A stretch of 64,000 nucleotides of DNA from Malus domestica (Eukaryota; Streptophyta; Magnoliopsida; Rosales; Rosaceae): NCBI RefSeq assembly GCF_042453785.1, contig NC_091675.1, forward strand, positions 6,894,501 through 6,958,500, written 5' to 3'. The notes beneath the pieces are model-generated. The model was not told where the DNA came from. It saw nothing but the letters and a program-made list of their open reading frames with translations, and did not search any database. Below, one piece after another: positions 48,601 through 58,875 of this stretch. The translations under genes were made by a program, and so were the position numbers. Positions within the stretch are counted from its first letter, which is position 1. Each line of letters begins with the position of its first letter.

Positions 48601-49290
48601 GCACCAATTAGAAATGGAGTTAGCATTGAGAGGAATGTGCAGTCAACAAAAGCATTGGATGATGGGGCTCTCAGATACAAGGCAACAAGTGTTCCCCCTG
48701 TTATCAATGGAGGCTCAACAAGTCAGGCCAATCATTTACCTCAGGTTCATGTTTCAGACTATCATGGTTTTCAAAATGTGAAGGATGTTGATGAGCATTT
48801 GAGGGAGTCTTTCCCCTGGATTTGATGTTCTTGTAGATGATGAGCTCGGAGATTCTGATTACTACCACGGTGAAGATCCGTTCGGAAGAACAAGAGGTCA
48901 TGAGGGAAGGAACTTGAATTCTATGAACGAATATGATTTGGACCGTCCTGTTGATTACACTTCAATGGCTCATGTCGATCGAGAAAGGTTTTGTGACCCA
49001 CGAGGCTATGACCCTTATGATCGCATGCAAGGGCAATACGCATGGGACCAGCACAGGGCTTCATCTGAGAAACAGTTAGTGGGTCCTGCTCGTCTTAAGA
49101 TGAGGGGTTATCGCAAATCTGAGAGTCCGGAGAACATGGATGAATTAGATCTGCGACATCGTTTATCTAAGCATAGGATGGTAAACGGTCTGAGATCCAT
49201 CGTCAGCCATGACTATGCAGTAGATGGTCATGTTGAGGAGCGGAACAACCGTCCTCTTAGGGATTCACAGCAGTTGCCCCCTCATGACTA
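48600..49290 (+). pseudogene. Captured fragment of an unidentified nuclear-type plant protein
   Basis: Two frames continue one another: KATSVPPVINGGSTSQANHL and HVSDYHGFQNVKDVDEH, then after a one-base shift near 48820 DVLVDDELGDSDYYHGEDPF, RGYDPYDRMQGQYAWDQHRA and DELDLRHRLSKHRMVNGLRS. The charged, Arg/Asp/Tyr-rich style recalls plant CCCH zinc-finger or RNA-binding proteins, but no zinc finger is present and I cannot name it. It joins directly to the subtilase fragment near 49288. A second copy of its end lies in arm 1 (about 44990-45256, minus). Confidence 0.6.
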
Positions 49291-50273
49291 CATCCTACAC
49301 AGCATACAAAACTGGAGAAACCATCATAGATGTAGCATCTGGAAATCCTGCAACGCCGTTTGATTATGGTGCTGGGCATGTGGATCCGATGGCAGCCCTC
49401 GACCCTGGCCTCGTTTATGATAATGCGGTCGAGGACTACTTCAGCTTCCTCTGTGCCTTGAATTATAGCTCAACTGAGATCAAACTAACCACTCACAGAG
49501 ACTTCACTTACGATACAAGCAAGAAATACAGGCTTGGAGATTTCAACTACCCGTCTTTTGCTGCTCCCCTAGAAACATCTTCTGGCAGAGGGGGTGGAAC
49601 AGGTGCTTCAACAACTGTAAAATACACAAGGACACTGACCAATATGGGTACCCCAGGAACATACAAGGTCACGATAACTTCACAGGCGCCATCAGTGAAG
49701 ATATCGGTTGAGCCACAATCACTGACTTTCAGTCAAGCATACGGTGCCGGTCAAATCCGGATGTTAGGGGTGTACATGCAGCGATCGTGGATCATTTTTG
49801 CTAGTGACACCTCGCTTGCCGTACTCTCCCCCTCCCAGCGCTCAGATCCTTCAAGCCGTCTCTGCGGTTGGGCTGAAGCACATACGGGCTTGAGGTGGCT
49901 CATCAAAACAGTGTTCACGGGCAAGCTGGTGTTGTTTCAGACGACATGAATGGGCCCATCAACAATGAGCAGCACTCCCCTTCGCAGCAAACGGTGTCCC
50001 TTATAATGAGCAGCAACGAGCAGCAGCCACGTCACCGACTCGTCCTCGTCCTCCTCTGCAAGACCTTTCCTTCTGCCCAGCAAGGATGATCAGCCACGAA
50101 CTCCACACCTCCGGCTTTCTTTCTCCGTCCATCTCCGTCGATGCTCCCTGCAGCTCTCCCATTCATCCGCTACAGCAAACACATATATATAATAATAGTA
50201 ATGGTGCGGTATGAGTGGTGGTGAGTGTGAACACCACCGAAAGCAATAAATAAAAAATAATAATAAAAAAAAG
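48993..50273 (+). repeat. Inverted-repeat arm 2 (cargo segment, about 1.28 kb)
   Basis: Starts GTGACCCACGAGGCTATGAC and ends in an A-rich tract just before TTGAAATTGGACCACAAGGA. It is the reverse complement of 43968-45256. The arms flank a 3.7-kb loop that contains gag. Confidence 0.9.
49283..49760 (+). pseudogene. Captured subtilase fragment, copy 2
   Basis: Same fragment as the minus copy, with small differences such as DPMAALDPGLVYDN in place of DPMAPLDPGLVYDN. It has no catalytic residues. The fusion to the upstream protein fragment puts the two in different frames, so no single chimeric protein is read across. Confidence 0.85.
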
Positions 50274-52027
50274 GTTGAAATTGGACCACAAGGAGCTTCA
50301 TGTGGTAGATGATCTTTGGCTTTGGTAGTGGGTGAATCGGCACGTATTTTGTTGCACTTGTTGACTTTCCACAGCTTTGATCTTGAACTGGGTTGAAGGA
50401 TTTTCTGGATTCCTTCAATTGTTGATTTTCCACAGCTTATTCTTGAACTAGGTTTTGATTCAAGGGTGGTAGACACTTAATCTTGAATCGGACTTGTGAT
50501 TTCTTCCAGGGCCGTCGAGGCTTGATTTTGAATTTGGCTGGAAGCTTCTTCAAGGGCCGTTGAGGCTTGATTCTTGAAGGTTGACTCGAACACATGGCAA
50601 GCAGGCACGAGGTGAAGGTGACGACTTGTTGCTTTGTTCAATCTTTCTAATTCACACCTGAGCAGTTTGGTCAACGGTATGATATTCAAGATTGATGGGC
50701 TCTTCTTCCAGTTGGTGACTTGGTCTTTAAGGATTTGATTCAAGGGTGGTGAATCGGCACGTGCAGCCCACAACGCCTAGTAAGTCGACCCAAGAATTTG
50801 AGGGTCAAAACGAGTTCTTCATCTCAGACTCTTTCTGCCGAGTTGACTGTGCATGCTGCATTCTTCTCTGCTTGTTTCTTCAGGCAGATATGGCAGCTTC
50901 TTGAGTTCTTCAGCTCGGACTCCTTCTGCTGAGTTGACTGTGCAGACTGCATTCTTCTCTGCTTGTTCCTTCTGCACCTTGTCTCCACATGCTGCAAGGT
51001 ATCATTTTCACTTGCCTTATCTGTTCTCCAGGCAGATGTGGCAGCTTCTTTGGAAGTACAGCAGCAGTGGGAAACATGTACTCGAGAGCAGTGCTAGGTA
51101 GGCAATCAAGGAAGGGTTCCAAGCAGTCGGTTCCTTACCCGAGTTTGAGTGGAAGTTCCGGCATATTGTTTTCTTTATCCTTGTCTTTGTAGGTAAGAAC
51201 AAGGACAAAGGAAATGACAGGGAGAACGCATGATATTAGATACTCTTACTTTCTACCCTGGTGATATGAGATACTTTTGCTTTGAAGTCATTGGCTTGCA
51301 GATGTACCCCAAGGAATAAGGAACATTGAATGACTCGAGAGGCTTCGTTGGGAAAGCATTTTTTGGAGATGAAGAAAGGCTCTGTATGTCTGCCTTGCTA
51401 TTGAAGGCGAATGTAGACAATTATAGGAAGTTCTTTGATACCTGTAGAGGTACTATTCTTTCACTCGTGTCGGCAACCAATGCGTGATTGATCTATATGG
51501 CTTCACGTGCTTTCTTCTTTATCAGAAATCTTCGACAAATTGTCTGTAATTTCCGCCAAGCTGAGTGTGCATGTGACAGGTGTTGACGCGGCTGAAAAAG
51601 ACTAGCGCCTCTTCGATAACTGGGATCGGCGCTTCGACAAATTACCCGTGATTTACGCAAAGCTGAGTTTGCGTGTGATGGGTGCTGACGTGGCTGAAAA
51701 AGACTGGCGCCTCTTCGATATCTGGGATCGGCGCTTCGACAAATTGCCCGTGATTTTCGCAAAGCTGAGTTTGCGTGTGACGGGTGCCGACGCGTCTGGA
51801 AAAGCAAGATGCTTCTCCGATTTCTGAGCTTGCCTCTTCGATTTTTGAATGGCCTATTCGAATTCTGAGCTCGCCTCTTCGATCTCTGAAATCCCGTCGA
51901 GTGCTGATTTTTTATAGAGGCACGCTGTTCGTTTCAAAGCACACTTGAATTTTACTTGTGAAAACTCCCTTCTTGCACTTCTAAGATCTTGATTCGTCCG
52001 ACCTCTTCTTTCTTCAACACTTTGAAA
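50274..52027 (-). other. Internal 3' region of the retroelement, copy 2 (truncated)
   Basis: Matches 41350-43039, including the 112-bp tandem repeat (here about three units at 51531-51815). The polypurine tract, short repeats and LTR that should follow on the minus strand are replaced by inverted-repeat arm 2, so the block is broken at 50274. Confidence 0.7.
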
Positions 52028-52696
52028 ATGTCAGGACCCTCCGATCGTCGTTTTGACTTGAATCTTGGTGAAGAGGCAGTCCCGCCTTCTCCAGACAACA
52101 TATGGCGCCCATCCTTCATATCCCCTACTGGTCCTCTTACCGTTGGGGATTCGGTGGTGAAGAATGATATGACCGCTGCGGTGGTGGCCCGAAACCTTGT
52201 CACTCCCAGAGATAACAGACTACTTTCCAAACGGTCTGATGAGTTGGCTGTTAAGGATTCTCTGGCTCTCAGTGTGCAGTGTGCAGGTTCTGTGTCTAAT
52301 ATGGCCCAACGCCTATTTGCTCGAACCCGTCAAGTTGAATCATTGGCGGCGGAAGTGATGAGTCTCAAACAGGAGATTAGAGGGCTCAAGCAGGAGAATA
52401 AACAATTGCATAAGCTCGCACATAGCTATGCGACAAACATGAAGAGGAAGATTGACCAGATGCAAGAATCTGATGGTCAGATTTTACTTGATCATTGGAG
52501 GTTTGTGGGTTTGTTCCAGCAGCATTTGACTTCGTCTTCTGGGGCTGTACCGCGTAATGAAGCTCCAAATGATCAACCTTTGGTGCCTCCTCTTCCTGGA
52601 GTTCCGCCGAGTGGTGTGGCTTCAAACAGTCAACCTCCGGCGCCTCTCATTTCTGGAGCTCTGCCGAGTGGTGAGGCGGCACCTGATCGTCCTTGA
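52028..52696 (+). CDS. Antisense ORF of the retroelement, copy 2
   Basis: 222 aa, starting MSGPSDRRFDLNLGEEAVPP, with the same coiled coil as copy 1. The tail carries an extra Pro-rich unit (PPLPGVPPSGVAS, then ISGALPSGEAAPD), so it is 20 residues longer. Frame and length are kept in two diverged copies, which hints at selection or recent origin. No family is recognised. Confidence 0.6.
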   Translation: MSGPSDRRFDLNLGEEAVPPSPDNIWRPSFISPTGPLTVGDSVVKNDMTAAVVARNLVTPRDNRLLSKRSDELAVKDSLALSVQCAGSVSNMAQRLFARTRQVESLAAEVMSLKQEIRGLKQENKQLHKLAHSYATNMKRKIDQMQESDGQILLDHWRFVGLFQQHLTSSSGAVPRNEAPNDQPLVPPLPGVPPSGVASNSQPPAPLISGALPSGEAAPDRP

Positions 52697-53003
52697 AGAT
52701 CCCCTCTTGTAAATTTGATTTGATTTGATTTGATTTTTTTATTTTTTTTTATTTTTTTATTTTTATTTTTTTTAAGGTATGTATAATGCAAATTTATGTA
52801 AAATTTCCAGAAAAATAAATAAAATGAACTTTTATTTCTCTTAATGCTTTTTTTTTTTTTTGCACATGGTGCCAGAGCACCAAACATCAAACATTTTTTT
52901 TCTTTAATCATGGTGTCAGACGCACCAGAGATAAAACATTTTTTATTATATATATATATATTTTTTTTTTTAATTTTTAATTATTATTATTATTATTATT
53001 TTA

Positions 53004-53052
<49 letters not shown>

Positions 53053-53300
53053 GTGCCAAAAGCATAAATTTTTTTTTTCTTTCTTTTTTTCTTTTTGTTT
53101 TGGCTGGCACATGGTGCCAGATGCACCATTATATGTATATATATTATTATATATATATATTTTTTTTTTATTATTATTATTATTTTTTCTTTGCACATGG
53201 TGCCTGATGCACCCATTTTTTTTTCACATGGTGGCAGCACCACTTTGCTCACCATCCCTTTTTTTATTATATTTTTTTTTTGTATAAATTTGGATGACAG
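52697..53300. repeat. T-rich and (TA)n low-complexity spacer, copy 2
   Basis: Repeated T runs, (TA)n at about 53008-53049, and several CACATGGTGCCAGATGCACC-like 20-mers at about 52861, 52909, 53107, 53195 and 53224. The same 20-mer occurs beside the cargo slot of unit 1 (about 43929). Confidence 0.7.
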
Positions 53301-53818
53301 GTTGAGGGATTTGCAGGGAAGGACGAAGGCGGACGGAGAAGATGGTGCTTCGAGCTTCACGACCGGCTAGTCGTTTGACGGCGGTCGTTTGAAGTTCTTT
53401 GCTATCATGGTGGTCATAGTGACGAGCTCGAGGGAGGCCAGGCGCTGCGGTGGAAGGAGTCGATGCCGAGAGCGCAGCCCAACTTGCTCCGGGTGTGCGC
53501 ACCATGTGCAGCAGGTGGGGTTTGGTGGAGATTTAGACGACGCGGCGACAGAGTTGGCACCACCTTCCAGCATCTCGAATGTGGAGCTCTAATGGTGAAG
53601 AGGGGTTGGGCTGGATGTCGCAGAGACAGCGGAGATTGATCCTTGAAGAGCCTGAGCTTCTTCCTGCACGTCCCGGGTGAAAAGGAGGCTGAGGAAGAGC
53701 ACGATCGACCAAGTTGGTGTCCTCAAAATCTTCCTTGTCTGTTGGGCGTTTTTCCGGTCACAAGCTCCAATCTGCCTCCCAAGTCGAGGTGGGATCTCTC
53801 TGGTGAGTCTGTTGCTGT
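53301..53818 (-). other. Captured DNA next to the glucanase fragment
   Basis: GC-rich compared with its flanks. On the minus strand a short LRR-like stretch (DLNSNRLTREIPPRLG) at about 53775-53825 might come from an LRR receptor kinase, but one repeat is too little to name a source. The rest is unassigned cargo. Confidence 0.35.
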
Positions 53819-54700
53819 TCAAATCCAACCAATCACATGGAATCTCTCCGTGGCGGGGGCGGAGGAAATGGACAAGTATGGCGTGCCGGAAGAACCCGAT
53901 GGAGACCCACCATTACTAATCGGATTCACCTGTCCCTGGCCCGAACCCGAACCCAAACTTGAATTAGAGTTTCCAAAGGAAATGTTGCCCGTCGACAGCC
54001 CGATTGAGTACGCGGGCGACCCGTCGGGTTTAAACAGCCCGAAGTTCCTCTCTGAACTCGGGGCGGGTTTCATGTTCTCATTGAACAGGGCGAACACGTA
54101 GATGTTGAGATCCGACCCGGGCCTGAGCGGCGTGCCCTTCTTCTGGCAAATGAGCTTGATCAGATTACCGTTGTACTTCTTCGCGTTCTCCGGCGTCGCA
54201 TCGACCTCGTCCTCGTCGCCCTTTGACGGCCACCCGGTCTCGGAGATGTGGACCGGGAGCTTCTTGAAACCGAGGAAGCCCAGGGCGGAGTACACGGCGT
54301 CGATCTGGGCAAACAGCATGTTGTCGTAGTGGAGATTGGTGGCAGGATCAAGGGAGCCGGAGTTCGGCTGGAAGATGACGTACTCGAGCGGCACTTGCTT
54401 AGGGTTCGATTTGTAAGCGAAGTAAGGGTAGGCATTGATCAGGAACGGCGATCCGGTTTTGGCGTGGAAATTGAGGATCGGAGTGATGCAGCCGGTCAGA
54501 TCTCGGCGGAAAGCGCCGGCGGACGGCGGATACGAGGTCTGGAGAATGGAGAGGGAGTGGGCGGTGAGAATGAGGTCTTCTTTTTGTTGACAAGGAACGT
54601 GGGCTGGAAGAATGGGCTGTGACCCATGTTTTGGAGGGCAGGCTTGAGGCATGCTGCAAGTTTGAGTGGACTGGGCCTGTGAAATGAAGGAAGCCTGATT
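53819..54700 (-). pseudogene. Captured GH17 beta-1,3-glucanase fragment
   Basis: Minus-strand frame with SILQTSYPPSAGAFRRDL, SPFLINAYPYFAYKSNP, NMLFAQIDAVYSALGFLG, the catalytic-site block VHISETGWPSKGDEDEVDAT, DLNIYVFALFNENMKPAPSS and a Ser/Gly-rich C-terminus. This matches the C-terminal two thirds of plant glucan endo-1,3-beta-glucosidases (GH17, type 11/14). The nucleophile Glu of ETGWPS is kept, but the signal peptide and first beta/alpha units, with the acid/base Glu, are missing. The upstream end falls into a non-coding (TA)n edge. It is a host gene fragment in the cargo slot of the minus unit. Confidence 0.88.
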
Positions 54701-54718
54701 TGTAGCTGGACCAAGACA

Positions 54719-54744
54719 TATATATATATATATATATATATATG
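54719..54744. repeat. (TA)n at the gag-side edge of the cargo slot, minus unit
   Basis: TA units then a T run, in the place equivalent to 48124-48161 of unit 1. Confidence 0.9.
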
Positions 54745-54969
54745 TTTTTTTTTTTTTTTTTTTTGTAAATACATAGTAACATATGTATTTATTTGTAATA
54801 AAATTGATTTTCTTTAATAAAACATTTTTTTCTTTTATTTTGATGTGACTGAACTCGAAAAATTGAACATTCGAGCTGCCTACGTACCCCTCCAAAGAAG
54901 AGATCAAGTCGTAACGTAGTTCAAATACATACATATTTTTTGGTTTTTTTTTTGTGCCGTTTGCAGTTT

Positions 54970-55150
54970 TAACTCATGCAGGCAAGGAGTGATTTGGTGC
55001 CGTCTTTTGTGCTTGTGCAGGCAAGGAGCCTTGTGTCTTGCAGTTTAGGCTCTTACAGACAAGGAGCTTTGGTGTTGCCTTTTATGCTCGTGCAGACCAG
55101 GAGCGTTGTGCCATGCAGTTTAGGCTCGTGCGAACAAGGAGCATTTGTTC
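54970..55150 (-). repeat. Post-gag tandem repeats, minus unit
   Basis: About four units related to 47655-47925 (TGCAGGCAAGGAGC, TGCAGTTTAGGCTC). Confidence 0.75.
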
Positions 55151-55306
55151 GTCAAGCAATCTGAGAGAGTCGTTCCTCGCAATCTTCGTAGCAAGGAGCC
55201 TTGACCGAGTAGTTGAAGAAGTCTTCTGGGAAGATGTCACGCATCGTGATGGGGATGGATGATCTTCGTGTCAAAGTTTCATTATCTCCAACACTTTCAC
55301 ATTGTT

Positions 55307-57565
55307 CTAGAGGTAAACAGGAGCTGTTTTGCCCCCTTTCCCATTGGTGAGCTTGTGGAGAAGACATATGCTTCTTGTGCAATTTCTTTGGAGTGACATA
55401 AGTCCATCCTTCGAATTCACTCGGCTTGACTGGCATGTTTTTGGAGCATGCCCCCAGCGATTGAGGTGAAAATTTTGAGTTGACAGAGCCGGAAGTGACG
55501 TCTTTTTCCAGGATTTCGTCTTCTTTGTCTTCTTGGGCCTTCTCTTCAGTGCGGTCCTCTTGGTTTGTTGCCGTGAAGATTGGCCGGTGTAGATGATGGT
55601 GCGCCTCCTTACCTTCAGTGGTCCTTTTGTGTCGACTTCCAAAGTTGCTTGGCGCTTCATCCTTGAAGGAATCAAGCTTTGAACATCGTCTTTTCCTGCT
55701 AGACTGTCGAGTTTCTCTCCCATTGGCGTTGTCTTCCTGTTTCTAGAAGGCTTCTTAGTTTCTTCAAGTCTGTCCAAAGCCGACCGTTGCGGAAGAAATC
55801 TAGTTGTGCCGCTTTGTTTCTTGGGTTTTGATAACCTTTCAAAGACTGATCTTTGCGGTGTTGGCGTCTCAAGCCTTTTGAAGACAGAAGTTTGGTCTCG
55901 ACCACTGATGCGATCAAGTGCTGCAATTCTAGGTTTTGAATAATTTAGCCTTTCGAAGACTGAAGTTCGAGGGGCTGGTTTAGGCTCCTCTTTTGGCCTT
56001 ATGGCTTGTGGTCTTGGCTTCCTCGTTTTTTTGTAGGTCACCGATGTCCACCCTTTCTTATCACCAGTAGATGCATCTTGGTTGTTTGCCCCCGGTGATG
56101 GTTGTGTAGGAGGTGCCATGTGACTTGAACATTGACGGGAATGGTCATGCATGCTTCGGAGATGCACAGGATTGAGTGATTCAAACACGATAGTAGTAGT
56201 GTGTGCCGCCACCGTGTCTTCGAGGTCAAGCTCGATTTCCCCTTGTTGTGCTAGCTTCAGGATGAGATCTTTCAGTACGAAGCACTTTTCCGTTGGATGA
56301 CTGATGAAGCGGTGGAATTTACAGTATCTTGGACTGTCGGTACGATTCATCTCTTCCGGCCGTCTGCACTCAGGCAAACTGATCACCTTCTTGTCCAACA
56401 GGTCATCTAGCATGGCAACCACATCAGAGTCGGGGAATGGATAAGTCTTCTCTTCAAGCTCCTTCAAAGTGCGTCTACGCATCTCTTGATCACGAAAAGC
56501 TTCGGTTTGAATCGCCTTGCCTCGTGTGGATATTTTGACGGGAGATGTGTTGACCGTCATCGCTTCCTTGGTGGGTTTCCATGCAGCCTTTTCCACCTTT
56601 GTCCCAAGAACTTTGTCGTTCTTGTAGTCGGCGATCGGTTCTTTCTTCCCATGATGGGCGATGCTCAACTCCATGTCATGGGCGCGAGTGGCCAATTCCT
56701 CAAAGGTCCGCGGTTTAATGCCTTGAAGGATGTATTGCAAACCCCATTGCATGCCTTGGATGCACATCTCAATTGAAGAGGTTTCCGAGAGCCTGTCTTT
56801 ACAGTCGAGGCTTAGAGTGCGCCATCTGTTGATGTAGTCAATGACTGGTTCGTCCTTCCACTGCTTTGTGCTCGTTAGCTCTAGCATGCTCACAGTGCGG
56901 CGGGTACTATAGAAGCGGTTGAGGAATTCCCGCTCTAATTGCTCCCAACTGTTGATGGACTCAGGCTCTAGATCCGTGTACCACTCAAAGGCGTTTCCTT
57001 TCAGCGAGCGCACAAACTGCTTGGCGAGGTAATCCCCTTCGGTTCCTGCGTTGTTGCAAGTTTCAACGAAGTGGGCAACGTGCTGTTTCGGGTTTCCCTT
57101 TCCATCGAATTGCATGAACTTTGGTGGTTGATAACCCTTCGGCATCCTTAAGGCGTCGATCTTCTTTGAATACGGCTTTGAGTACAACCCGGAGGTATTT
57201 GAGCTCCCTTCGTACTGTGCCTTGATGGTGTTGGTGATCATCTCTTGCAGCTGCTGGATAGAAAGAGATCCCATGAGTGCCGCTGCTTGGTCTGGCTCGG
57301 GCTTCGCATCGTTTTTCTCCACCTGAGGCTCATCTTCTGGGTTAGGGTTCTCGTCGTCCTGTGGCTCCAGTCGGCTGACGAGTGCAGCGATTTGCAAGTC
57401 TTTTTCTTCCACAGTTCGGGTTAGCCTTGCGATTGCTTCATTCATCTGAGCCAGTTGTTCTTCAACGGAGGTAACGCCGATAGTCATGACTTGTGCGACC
57501 AATAGACGTGACTTTCCTTTAGACATCCAGGATGCTGATGAAGAACGTCGTTGGCTGTTTTGGGA
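55307..57565 (-). CDS. Retroelement Gag, minus unit (longer form)
   Basis: The open frame covers about 750 residues. It has the coiled coil (QLAQMNEAIARLTRTVEEKD), Retrotrans_gag domain, and the YCKFHRFISHPTEKCFVLKD cluster. It then has a basic region absent from unit 1, with repeated S/A-x-F/L-x-RL units (TSVFERLNYSK, TSVFKRLETP, RSVFERLSKP, SALDRLEETK). That style is usual just before the protease in plant Ty3/gypsy polyproteins. The true N-terminus is lost: at about 57565 the frame runs into repeats of the opposite orientation. The segment equivalent to the last 90 residues of unit 1 Gag lies at 55152-55436 in another frame, so a frameshift occurs near 55430. No pol follows. Confidence 0.82.
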   Translation of the reverse strand, partial: SQNSQRRSSSASWMSKGKSRLLVAQVMTIGVTSVEEQLAQMNEAIARLTRTVEEKDLQIAALVSRLEPQDDENPNPEDEPQVEKNDAKPEPDQAAALMGSLSIQQLQEMITNTIKAQYEGSSNTSGLYSKPYSKKIDALRMPKGYQPPKFMQFDGKGNPKQHVAHFVETCNNAGTEGDYLAKQFVRSLKGNAFEWYTDLEPESINSWEQLEREFLNRFYSTRRTVSMLELTSTKQWKDEPVIDYINRWRTLSLDCKDRLSETSSIEMCIQGMQWGLQYILQGIKPRTFEELATRAHDMELSIAHHGKKEPIADYKNDKVLGTKVEKAAWKPTKEAMTVNTSPVKISTRGKAIQTEAFRDQEMRRRTLKELEEKTYPFPDSDVVAMLDDLLDKKVISLPECRRPEEMNRTDSPRYCKFHRFISHPTEKCFVLKDLILKLAQQGEIELDLEDTVAAHTTTIVFESLNPVHLRSMHDHSRQCSSHMAPPTQPSPGANNQDASTGDKKGWTSVTYKKTRKPRPQAIRPKEEPKPAPRTSVFERLNYSKPRIAALDRISGRDQTSVFKRLETPTPQRSVFERLSKPKKQSGTTRFLPQRSALDRLEETKKPSRNRKTTPMGEKLDSLAGKDDVQSLIPSRMKRQATLEVDTKGPLKVRRRTIIYTGQSSRQQTKRTALKRRPKKTKKTKSWKKTSLPALSTQNFHLNRWGHAPKTCQSSRVNSKDGLMSLQRNCTRSICLLHKLTNGKGGKTAPVYL

Positions 57566-57807
57566 AGCCTCGACGGCCCTCGAAGAAATTTCAAACAAAA
57601 AATTCAAGAACAAGCCTCAACGGCCCTTGAAGAAATCTCAAGCCCAATTCAAGATCAAGCCTCAAACGGCCCTTGAAGAAATCTCCAGCCCAATTCAAGA
57701 TCAAGCCTCGACGACCCTTGGATCGACGTCTACAGTAAGGGACTTCAAAACGCATCTCCTACACGCGACAAACACATGTACACGACGCGACTTGAAGTGG
57801 GGGCATT
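57566..57807 (+). other. 3' repeats and polypurine tract, plus block
   Basis: Imperfect repeats of CAAGCCTCAACGGCCCTTGA, equivalent to 41100-41340, end in a purine-rich tract (GAAGTGGGGGCATT, 57793-57807) directly before the LTR. This would prime second-strand synthesis. Confidence 0.7.
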
Positions 57808-58797
57808 TGTAGACATCGAAATTTCGGTAAATAAATGTTGACCGATAAATCAAAGTTTCAACGCTCATGTATTACATAAATTTTACACGTAGCGTGTGAC
57901 TCAACGAAAATTGAAATGAGTTGGAAAAGTCATCAAATAGGACACATGTCAACACCTGGCAGAAACGACTTATTTCATCTGGAATATTATATTCAAAATT
58001 AGGCCTTGGAAAATTCTATAAATACAAGCCAATTTCATTCATTTAAAGGAGGGAACCAAAATCATTAGGCAAAAACTCTTGAAGCTCTGAAGCTCTAAAA
58101 CTCCGAAGCTCTCAAGCATCCAGGTTCCCGAAAAATCAAGAAAGCCTTCTTCGTTCTTCGTTCATCGTTCTTCCAAGATCAAGCCCGACGGCCCTTGGAT
58201 CAACAATCATCCACCTTCAAGCCCAAGCCTCAACGACCCCTTGAAGAAAGCGTTCATCGTTCATCAACTGTTCATCCTCAAGGATCAAGCCCCAACGGCC
58301 CCTTTGGATCGACAACATCAACAAATCCGCTCATCCGCTGTTCATCAAGCCCAAGCCCCGACGGCCCTTGAAGAAAGCGTTCATCGTTCATCACTGTTCT
58401 TCGAGATCAAGCCCAAAAGCCCTCGAAGATCCGTTCAAGCCCAAAAGCTCTCGAAGATCCGTTCGTCACTGTTCTTCGAGTTCAAGCCCAAAAGCCCTCG
58501 GAAATCCGTTCATCACTGTTCTTCAAGATCAAGCCCAAAAGCCCTTGAAGATCCGTCAATCACCATTCTTCAAGATCAAGCTCAAAAGCCCTCGAAGATC
58601 CGTTCATCCTCGTTCATCCAAGATCAAGCCTCGACGGCCCTTGGATCAATCGCACATCCCACAAATCAACACCTTACGGAGATCGAATCAGAGGATCAAA
58701 ATAGAGAGAGATTGTAACCCAAAATCATCAAATACAAATATTTGTTTGTGCACGTTCGTTCTTGTCTCTTTCGTTTCAGGAATTTTCCGTGTTCACA
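57808..58797 (+). repeat. Complete LTR, plus orientation (990 bp)
   Basis: TGTAGACATCG to GTGTTCACA, same length as the left outer LTR and in the opposite orientation. It is preceded by a polypurine tract (as if a 3' LTR) and followed by a primer-binding site and gag (as if a 5' LTR), so two elements may share it. Confidence 0.93.
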
Positions 58798-58800
58798 AAT

Positions 58801-58818
58801 TGGCACGCCCGGTGGGAC
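58801..58818 (+). promoter_or_regulatory. Primer-binding site, plus block
   Basis: TGGCACGCCCGGTGGGAC, three bases after the LTR end. It starts TGG, complementary to the tRNA CCA end. Confidence 0.65.
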
Positions 58819-58875
58819 ATCTCTACCTTTCATCTCTTCCTCTGTTCAAGGAATATAAGCACACTTCCAAAATCA

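Noticed and set aside
48993-49760. Chimeric gene joining the unidentified protein and the subtilase
   Set aside because: The two pieces are in different frames at the join and the upstream piece has a frameshift, so no single product is read.
53819-54700. Functional GH17 glucanase gene
   Set aside because: There is no signal peptide or N-terminal half, it lies in the cargo slot of a retroelement, and its 5' side runs into (TA)n.
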